A stretch of 13,651 bases of DNA from Bacillota bacterium (GTDB taxonomy: Bacteria > Bacillota > Sulfobacillia > RBS10-35 > JAJYVN01). A model generated the notes under the pieces. It saw only the letters and a list, made by a program, of their open reading frames with translations. It searched no databases and was not told the origin of the DNA. Both the position numbers and the translations under genes were made by a program. The stretch is taken from the NCBI GenBank assembly GCA_021791995.1, contig JAJYVN010000048.1, forward strand, positions 1-13,651, given 5' to 3'. This document shows positions 6,691-12,252 of this stretch, in pieces (position 1 is the first letter of the stretch; each line of letters begins with the position of its first letter).

Positions 6691-8064
6691 ATGAACAATG
6701 CGTTTGCGCGTCCCGTGCTCCCGTCCGGATCGAGCGACGCAAATCCTCCGATTCGCATCCCGGTGCGTGGCAACGTTCCGGCAGGCCATGAAGTCCGCTC
6801 CCTCGTCGATAGCGCCGCCGTGCAACGGCTTCGCGGTGTGCGGCAGTTGGGATTGGCACACCTGGTCTATCCGGGGGCAGTCCATACACGCTTTGAGCAC
6901 AGCCTCGGCGTCTATGCGGTTGGCCGCCTTATCCTGGGCGAGTTGGCATCCCGCAGTCCAAGGGTGCTCTCTCCGGAAGATGAACGGTGCTTCCTGGCGT
7001 GTTGTCTGCTCCATGACGTAGGCCACTACCCATTCTCCCACACCCTCGAGGATCTGCCCCCCGACCCACAGGGACGCGTGCATATTATTCGCCACGACGA
7101 GCGGGCGCGCGCAATCATTATGGGGGATCGGCAGGTTCCGGGGATACTCCGTGGGCAATGGGGGTGCGATCCGGATCGCATCTGCCGCGTGATTGACGAG
7201 CTGTCCACAGAGGGCGATACCGGCGACGCCCGTCTGCGCCGACTTCTGGCTGGACCGTTGAACCCTGATCGGCTGGACTATCTGGAACGTGACAGTCAGC
7301 ACGTTGGGGTTCCCTACGGTCGGGCCATCGACATGGAACGGCTTTTAGCCACCGTCCGCTTCGTGCCGGACGGATCCGAGCTCTGCGTGTTGAGCAAGGG
7401 TGTTTCAGCGGTCGAGACCCTGATCTTTGCCAGCTACTTGATGTATCGGGAGGTGTATTGGCACCACGCTGTACGGGCCGCACAGGCAATGCTGAAGCGA
7501 GCCGTCACCGAGGCGGTGCGATCGGGCAGGGTGCTGGAACAGGCCCTGGTCGCATTGGACGACGGACAAGCACTGGCCCTTTTGCAGCAGGAGGGGGACT
7601 CGGCCACCACAGAACTCATGGCTGGGCTTGGTTCCGGTCGCGGCATCTACCGACGCGTCTACAGCGGATCGGTCGCGGAGGCCGAGGAACTGCCGACCGG
7701 CGCGTGCCGCGACGTCCTTCTGCGCCTCGCCCGTGCCAATCACTGGGAGGCCGAAGAAGTCCTCGCTGCTGTGATAGCGGACTTCAACCGAGCAACCGGC
7801 CACCAGGCCAAGCCCCATGATCTTTTGTATGATGCATCAGGGCGAGACAAGGAGCTCTTCTTCACCGTCCCAGTGCTCTGGAGCGACGGGCGTCTGCGCT
7901 CCACTGCGGAGCCGGAGGTGTCCCTCCTTGCGCCAAGTCTTGCCGTGAATTTTGAACGACACGCAAAGCGTCAGCAACTCCTGGCCCGTCCCGCGCTCGT
8001 ACGCGATCTTGCAACGTTCCTCGGGTTGGGACTAGATAAGGAGTCGGTCGTACCAACCGTTTGA
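6691..8064 (+). CDS. HD-domain phosphohydrolase, SAMHD1/COG1078-like
   Basis: A cytoplasmic metal-dependent phosphohydrolase of 457 residues; relatives hydrolyse dNTPs to nucleosides and triphosphate. After NVPAGHEVRSLVDSAAVQRL (28-47) and LRGVRQLGLAHLVYPGAVH, the HD site is assembled from H70 (TRFEHSLG), H108-D109 (CLLHDVGHYPFSH) and D193 in PLNPDRLDYLERD, matching the SAMHD1-type ligand set. The C-terminal half is helical and less conserved. ATG 6691 is chosen because AAGGG (6678-6682) lies 8 nt upstream; ATG codons at 6670 and 6685 are in frame but poorly spaced. It begins 24 nt after the glycosyltransferase stop and ends 26 nt before the EVE gene, implying co-transcription. dNTPase activity is inferred from the motif set, not demonstrated; allosteric nucleotide sites cannot be judged. 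Confidence 0.88.
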   Translation: MNNAFARPVLPSGSSDANPPIRIPVRGNVPAGHEVRSLVDSAAVQRLRGVRQLGLAHLVYPGAVHTRFEHSLGVYAVGRLILGELASRSPRVLSPEDERCFLACCLLHDVGHYPFSHTLEDLPPDPQGRVHIIRHDERARAIIMGDRQVPGILRGQWGCDPDRICRVIDELSTEGDTGDARLRRLLAGPLNPDRLDYLERDSQHVGVPYGRAIDMERLLATVRFVPDGSELCVLSKGVSAVETLIFASYLMYREVYWHHAVRAAQAMLKRAVTEAVRSGRVLEQALVALDDGQALALLQQEGDSATTELMAGLGSGRGIYRRVYSGSVAEAEELPTGACRDVLLRLARANHWEAEEVLAAVIADFNRATGHQAKPHDLLYDASGRDKELFFTVPVLWSDGRLRSTAEPEVSLLAPSLAVNFERHAKRQQLLARPALVRDLATFLGLGLDKESVVPTV

Positions 8065-8075
8065 ATACCCACCTC

Positions 8076-8085
8076 GGGGGGGGGG
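8076..8085 (+). repeat. G10 homopolymer in the EVE gene RBS
   Basis: Ten consecutive G residues lie between the HD stop (8062-8064) and the EVE GTG start (8091), leaving CTTCT as spacer. The tract occupies the SD position, so slippage would change RBS strength or spacing but not the reading frame. Runs of this length are also prone to sequencing error. Confidence 0.9.
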
Positions 8086-8090
8086 CTTCT

Positions 8091-8525
8091 GTGGCATACT
8101 GGCTTGTCAAGACGGAGCCGACGGCATTCGCATACGAGGATCTCGTGCGGCTTGGACGTGATCGCTGGAATGGTGTGCGAAACTGGGCAGCACTGCATCA
8201 CATGGCGAAGATGCATCCGGGCGATCTTTGCCTCTTCTACCACACAGGTGACGAGCGGCGGGCCGTCGCGGTGTGTCGCGTGGTGAGTGAGCCCTATCCG
8301 GAACCAGGGCAGGACGATCCGCGTATTCGGATCGTCGACGTTGCGCCAGCCTATCGTCTGGCGCATCCTGTGCCACTGGCACGCATCCGATTAGACGCGA
8401 CATTCGCCGAATGGGAACTCGTCCGGCAAAGCCGCCTTTCGATCATGCCGGTTCCAGAGGAGCTATGGTCACGGATCCACGAGATGGCGGGCGGAGCCGA
8501 GGAGCCGGGCACACACATGCAATAA
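8091..8525 (+). CDS. EVE-domain protein (modified-nucleic-acid reader)
   Basis: EVE domains, related to PUA and YTH folds, bind modified bases in DNA or RNA; the human relative is THYN1. The 144 residues form one domain: AYWLVKTEPTAFAYEDL at the start, RWNGVRNWAALHHMAKMHPG (25-44) with the conserved WxGVRN core, GDLCLFYHTG (44-53), then VCRVVSEPYP and VRQSRLSIMPV near the end. GTG 8091 is chosen since it opens exactly at the family's AYWLVK start; a TTG at 8061 overlapping the HD stop would add 10 residues with no homology. It is the last gene of the glycosyltransferase-HD cluster. EVE proteins are known near restriction and defence genes but also in housekeeping contexts; here the partner HD hydrolase fits nucleotide or modified-base metabolism, which is inference. 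Confidence 0.9.
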   Translation: MAYWLVKTEPTAFAYEDLVRLGRDRWNGVRNWAALHHMAKMHPGDLCLFYHTGDERRAVAVCRVVSEPYPEPGQDDPRIRIVDVAPAYRLAHPVPLARIRLDATFAEWELVRQSRLSIMPVPEELWSRIHEMAGGAEEPGTHMQ

Positions 8526-8551
8526 CGTTCTTCCAATGCCTTTCGGCTCCC

Positions 8552-8571
8552 GGCCGCTTGATCAAGCGGCC
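8552..8571. repeat. 20-bp perfect palindrome after the EVE gene
   Basis: GGCCGCTTGATCAAGCGGCC reads identically on both strands and starts 26 nt after the EVE stop. As RNA it would fold into an 8-bp GC-rich stem with a GATC loop. No U-run follows, so it is not a standard intrinsic terminator, though it could slow polymerase or act as a protein-binding site. Confidence 0.6.
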
Positions 8572-8613
8572 CTCGGACTTCCGCCCCACCCGTAAGCTGG
8601 CACACCACGCTGG

Positions 8614-9016
8614 TGTAGGGGATCGGCCGGGCGGAGCGGCGCGCACGTGGTCCTATCTTCCGTCGCATGCTCGCCTACTACGTGAAGTGGCATTTGCGCG
8701 AGGCCTGGACCCCGTTCCTCTTTGAGGATGAGCATCCAGGGCGGCACGAACACAATGCACCGCTATCTCCCGCCGTGCGCTCTCCCGACGCCTTCGAGAA
8801 GGCTCGAGCCAAGCGCACACCAGCCGGAGCAACCGTCCACAGCTTCGGCACATGGATCGCTCGCCTCAGCACGGTGGCACGCAATACCGCGCGGATGCCC
8901 GCTCACCCCGAGGGTTCTCCGTTCCAGCTCGTCACGACGCGGATCCCCTGCAAAAAGAACTCCTCCGGCTGGTCGGAGTGGAGATTGCCGCAGAGCGTAG
9001 ACAAAGAAACCAGTGA
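8614..9016 (+). pseudogene. IS1634-family transposase, decayed C-terminal remnant
   Basis: The segment from ATG 8667 reads MLAYYVKWHLREAWTPFLF, then SPDAFEKARAKRTPAGATVH and SFGTWIARLSTVARNTARM, which is the characteristic C-terminal end of IS1634-family transposases. Upstream codons keep only loose similarity (ERRARGPIFRR where the family has a DRVRAH-like stretch) and hit a TAG. Near 8946-8949 the frame shifts by one base; the other frame then continues as PLQKELLRLVGVEIAAERRQ and stops at TGA 9014-9016. Most of the transposase, including its catalytic part, is absent. An open frame continuing to 9329 past the frameshift is not meaningful. Confidence 0.7.
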
Positions 9017-9244
9017 TGAAATTCCCGCTTTCCCTGCTGCTCAACGGTTCCGATGCTATGAATGCCAGAAACTTCGGTCTAACGGGCATAGCGCCGTAGC
9101 GACGGGCGCGCCGCAACGAATGCAACTACACGGATCCTGCAAGTGTCAAGCACGAAACGTGACGACGGAACGGGAGAAGCCTTGGGCAAGCCGCACAGTG
9201 CACTCCGGTACCGGAGAGCAATCCGCATATGCTCCTCCGCAGGC
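9017..9244. other. Non-coding tail of the IS remnant and yaaL 3' flank
   Basis: I see no gene, tRNA or SRP RNA. CTCCGGTACCGGAG (9203-9216) is a 14-bp perfect palindrome, extendable to TGC/GCA beyond one A-A mismatch. It lies about 30 nt beyond the yaaL stop on the minus strand and might help end that transcript, although no U-run follows. Confidence 0.4.
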
Positions 9245-9538
9245 TCAAAAACGACGGCTCCTCGTCGGCCCCTCGGCAGGGAGATCTGCGGAGTACAGGC
9301 CGATGCTCCGAGCCTGGTGCAGCACATAGTTGTAGCGCCGTTCCGCCGCGGCCAAACGCAGGATCGCGTAGTCAACCAAGTCTGGCTCTATCACGTAGTT
9401 AAAGTAGCTCCGGGCCGCCTCGAACTCTGCCTGCGCAACCGTCAATGCCGCGAGCAGTTGGCGTGCCTCCGGATCGTCACGTGCACCTCGCCCACCATCT
9501 CGAGAGGACGAAAACCCGAGACGCCCTTGGCGGAACAC
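9245..9538 (-). CDS. yaaL: DUF2508/YaaL-family small protein
   Basis: A 97-residue protein of unknown function found in Bacillota. The central helical core LLAALTVAQAEFEAARSYFN followed by PDLVDYAILRLAAAERRYNY and VLHQARSIGLY matches the family pattern, including the D-L-x-D-x-A-I and A-E-R-x-Y signatures. GTG 9538 is strongly supported: GGAGG (complement of 9547-9551) sits 8 nt upstream within GAGGGGAGG. In Bacillus the gene follows recR in the same direction; here it stands upstream of dnaX in the opposite direction, between an IS remnant and the replication cluster. About 107 bp separate it from dnaX, room for divergent promoters; TATGAT (9565-9570) on the plus strand resembles a -10 box but has no clear -35. 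The gene is a useful lineage marker for Bacillota. Confidence 0.85.
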   Translation of the reverse strand: MFRQGRLGFSSSRDGGRGARDDPEARQLLAALTVAQAEFEAARSYFNYVIEPDLVDYAILRLAAAERRYNYVLHQARSIGLYSADLPAEGPTRSRRF

Positions 9539-9645
9539 AGTGAGCGCCTCCCCTCACAGAGCGTTATGATGGAATATGCAGATGGACCCCCAAAGAGTCT
9601 CCCTCACCATGCCCGCGGAACACGTCGATCCAGGTCACCGAACGG

Positions 9646-11223
9646 ATGAGGGATCAGGAGGGATGCTCCACGCAGGGATATTCGGCACTCTACCGTTTGT
9701 GGCGGCCGCGACGCCTCGCCGATGTGGTGGGACAGGAGCACATCACGCGTACCCTTGCCAACGTCGTCCGCCAAGGAACGGTGGGTCACGCCTATCTGTT
9801 TGCCGGTCCGCGCGGCACGGGCAAGACATCGGTGGCGCGGATCCTCGCTTCCGCGTTGAATTGCATGGCACCTCATGACGGGGATGCCTGCGCTGAGTGC
9901 GACCATTGTCGAGCCATTGCCGCAGATCGATTCCTCGATGTGCGGGAAATGGATGCGGCCAGCAATCGCTTGATCGATGATGTCCGCGCCCTGCGGGAAA
10001 CCGTCGGCTATGCCCCGGTCAGTGGCGGCTACAAGGTTTACATCTTAGATGAAGCCCACATGCTCACGACAGAGGCATGGAATGCCCTGCTAAAGACACT
10101 GGAGGAGCCTCCTTCGTCCACCTGCTTCATCCTATGCACCACCGAGCCCCGCAAGGTGATGGCGACGGTCCATTCGCGCTGCCAGCGCTTTGACTTTCGT
10201 CGGCTAACGGAAGAAGAAATTGTGGGACGCTTACAGGAGGTCTGTGGGGCGGGGCAGGCTTCCGTTTCGGTGGAGGCGCTGCAGGCTATTGCCCGCAGAT
10301 CCGACGGCGGACTTCGTGATGCCTTGACGATGCTGGATCAGGGAATGGCGTACGCCACCGCCCGCGAGCTCTCGGCAAGCGACATCGCGCAACTCCTCGG
10401 GACGGCGGATGATGCAGTCATCGCCGAGATCTCTGCGGCGCTGGACGCCGGGGATGCATCCGCAGTATTTACGCGCGTCGAGGCGCTATATCAAGATGGC
10501 AAAGATCTCGGGCAGGTTACCCGGGACCTCTTGGCAAGTTATCGCCACAGCCTGGTCCGTACCCTGAGTCGGTCTTCGCTCGATCAAAAGACCCATCGGG
10601 AGGGCCTTGCAAAAACTGAGGCACTGGCAGAGGCAGAGACCCGTATTCGTCGCGGCCTTGATCCTCGTCTTGCCTTGGAGATCGCCCTACTGCACATCCT
10701 GACCCCGGCGGAAGCCGCCCAACCAAAAGCCGAAAGCACGCCCGGCCCGAAACCAGCCGCGGGGAGGTCAGCCGCTCCGAGCGGATCGGCTGTGGAAACA
10801 GCTGCGCAGCAGTGGAACCGAACACTGCAGCGATTGCGCGAAATCAGTATGCCACTGTATTCCAAGTATCAACTGGCCACCTTTGAGGGGGTGCACGGAG
10901 GAACGCTCAAGCTCTGCTTTCGCTACGAGGGCCACGCCCAGAACGCCCGCGGACAGAGCGAGCTGGTCGAAAAGGTATGGCGAGAAGTGAGTGGAGGATC
11001 GGTGCGCCTGGCCATCTCCGTGCGGTCACCCGCGGAAGCCAAACGGGATTCCGACGATGGGACACCAACCCGCACGGCACGGCAAGGCACGGGCGACATG
11101 GGAAAGGGGGCAGGTGAACCGGATCAAGAGATTCGCCAGTCCTTTGCGGCCGCCCTATCCCTCTTTCAAGGATCGGCCCTTCCTTCGCGGAATACAGAAG
11201 ACGGACTTGGAACGAAGGGGTGA
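9646..11223 (+). CDS. dnaX: DNA polymerase III subunit gamma/tau
   Basis: This is the clamp-loader ATPase that loads the sliding clamp during replication; 525 residues in this reading. YSALYRLWRPRRLADVVGQ opens the AAA+ module (12-30). Walker A is GPRGTGKT (54-61), zinc cysteines are C73, C82, C85 and C88, Walker B is LDEAH (134-138), and SRCQRFDFRR is the SRC motif. An Ala/Pro-rich linker from about 357 to 385 leads to a C-terminal domain. ATG 9646 is the first canonical start but has a weak RBS. AGGAGG lies inside the frame (9656-9661), 8 nt before an ACG at 9670 that is three codons before the conserved Tyr, exactly where DnaX usually begins. It leads dnaX-ybaB-recR; ybaB starts 6 nt after its stop. 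Confidence 0.95.
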   Translation: MRDQEGCSTQGYSALYRLWRPRRLADVVGQEHITRTLANVVRQGTVGHAYLFAGPRGTGKTSVARILASALNCMAPHDGDACAECDHCRAIAADRFLDVREMDAASNRLIDDVRALRETVGYAPVSGGYKVYILDEAHMLTTEAWNALLKTLEEPPSSTCFILCTTEPRKVMATVHSRCQRFDFRRLTEEEIVGRLQEVCGAGQASVSVEALQAIARRSDGGLRDALTMLDQGMAYATARELSASDIAQLLGTADDAVIAEISAALDAGDASAVFTRVEALYQDGKDLGQVTRDLLASYRHSLVRTLSRSSLDQKTHREGLAKTEALAEAETRIRRGLDPRLALEIALLHILTPAEAAQPKAESTPGPKPAAGRSAAPSGSAVETAAQQWNRTLQRLREISMPLYSKYQLATFEGVHGGTLKLCFRYEGHAQNARGQSELVEKVWREVSGGSVRLAISVRSPAEAKRDSDDGTPTRTARQGTGDMGKGAGEPDQEIRQSFAAALSLFQGSALPSRNTEDGLGTKG

Positions 11224-11229
11224 GGCACC

Positions 11230-11547
11230 GTGGATATGCAACGCATGATGCGTCAGGTGCAGAAGATGCAGGCCGATATGGAGCGTGTGCAGGAGGAAGT
11301 GGCCACAAGAACCGTGGATGCAACAGTGGGTGGTGGCGTCGTGTCCGCGACCTGTAACGGGAAGGGGGAGCTCGTTGCGCTGCGAATTGATCCATCGGTC
11401 GTTGACCCGGCGGACGTTTCGATGCTGACTGATCTCCTGCTAACCGCAGTCAATCAAGCGCTCCACAAGGCCCAGGAGATGCTCAGCGACGAGATGAAGA
11501 AGGTCACCTCGGGCGTCCAGGTGCCCGGTGGACTGAAGTTACCCTGA
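11230..11547 (+). CDS. ybaB: YbaB/EbfC-family nucleoid-associated protein
   Basis: A small dimeric DNA-binding protein of 105 residues that associates with the nucleoid and is commonly encoded between dnaX and recR. The N-terminal helix MRQVQKMQADMERVQEEVA is followed by the conserved GGGVVSATCNGKGELVALRI beta region and the helix VNQALHKAQEMLSDEM, ending in a short Gly-Leu-Pro tail. GTG 11230 follows AAGGGG (11215-11220) by 9 nt; ATG 11236 would shorten it by two residues. Its TGA stop overlaps an ATG (TGATG at 11545-11549) that opens an unrelated frame, while recR appears to start 19 nt farther on. Confidence 0.93.
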   Translation: MDMQRMMRQVQKMQADMERVQEEVATRTVDATVGGGVVSATCNGKGELVALRIDPSVVDPADVSMLTDLLLTAVNQALHKAQEMLSDEMKKVTSGVQVPGGLKLP

Positions 11548-11566
11548 TGGTGGGGAGGGAATTTCG

Positions 11567-12169
11567 CTGTCCGATCGCGCCGGACCAATCGCTCGCCTCA
11601 TCGACGAACTCCAGCGTCTTCCAGGGGTCGGCCCGAAGACAGCGCAGCGACTTGCCTTCCATCTCCTTCATCGACCCAAGCAAGAAGCGCTGGCCCTTGC
11701 AGACGCGATTACCCGGGCCCGTGAACAGGTGCGTGCGTGTTCCGTTTGCCACAACCTCACGGACGTGGATCCGTGTCCGATCTGCCGATCGGACAGTCGC
11801 GACCATGCGTTGATCTGTGTCGTGGAAGAGGCCAAGGACGTCACGGCAATGGAGAAAACCCATGAGTTCCGGGGTGTTTACCATGTCCTCCAAGGCGCGA
11901 TCTCTCCACTGGTCGGAGTCGGCCCCGAAGACCTCCGCATCCGTGAACTCCTTGCGCGAATCCAGGACGCCACCCCGGTCCGCGAGGTGATCCTTGCGAC
12001 CGACCCGGATATCGAGGGGGACGCAACGGCGCTCTATCTGGCGCGCCTCCTGAAGCCGCTTGGCATCCGAGTAACGCGCATCGCCCGCGGTGTCCCGGAA
12101 GGCGGAGACCTGGACTACATCGACGAAGTAACATTGGCGCGTGCCCTGGCTGGACGCGGAGACCTCTAG
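11567..12169 (+). CDS. recR: Recombination mediator RecR, apparent CTG start
   Basis: RecR works with RecO (and RecF) to load RecA on gapped DNA. From CTG 11567 the protein is 200 residues, the family's normal length. The helix-hairpin-helix LPGVGPKTAQRLAFHLL is at 18-34, zinc cysteines are C58, C61, C70 and C73, and the Toprim domain starts with ICVVEEAKDV (83-92) and continues through YHVLQGAISPL and EVILATDPDIEGDATALYLA. No ATG, GTG or TTG exists in this frame between the stop at 11534-11536 and GTG 11729, which would remove 54 residues including the whole HhH motif. CTG 11567 has GGAGG (11554-11558) exactly 8 nt upstream, the spacing used by several neighbours; ATT 11561 is too close. A sequencing change of ATG to CTG is the alternative. 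Confidence 0.9.
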   Translation: MSDRAGPIARLIDELQRLPGVGPKTAQRLAFHLLHRPKQEALALADAITRAREQVRACSVCHNLTDVDPCPICRSDSRDHALICVVEEAKDVTAMEKTHEFRGVYHVLQGAISPLVGVGPEDLRIRELLARIQDATPVREVILATDPDIEGDATALYLARLLKPLGIRVTRIARGVPEGGDLDYIDEVTLARALAGRGDL

Positions 12170-12252
12170 CAAACATCGGACCATTGCCCGTCCCGTGTGA
12201 GCCGTGCTACGGTGCGCGCTGCAGATTGTGGCATTTTATAGGGGGTAGGGGC

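Noticed and set aside
8667..9329. Open frame of 220 codons on the plus strand
   Set aside because: Its first part is the decayed IS1634 transposase end; after the frameshift near 8947 the rest has no family resemblance and overlaps yaaL antisense.
9539..9645. SRP RNA or tRNA expected upstream of dnaX in some Bacillota
   Set aside because: No SRP GGAAG/tetraloop signature or tRNA cloverleaf is visible here or in 8526-9244.
11547..11813. 88-codon frame starting at the ATG that overlaps the ybaB stop
   Set aside because: It is out of frame with RecR, whose conserved sequence occupies the same bases.
12170..12252. Promoter or terminator between recR and gltX
   Set aside because: TTGCCC with TACGGT at 18 nt is too poor a match, the hairpin CCGT-GCT-ACGG is only 4 bp, and no U-run follows.
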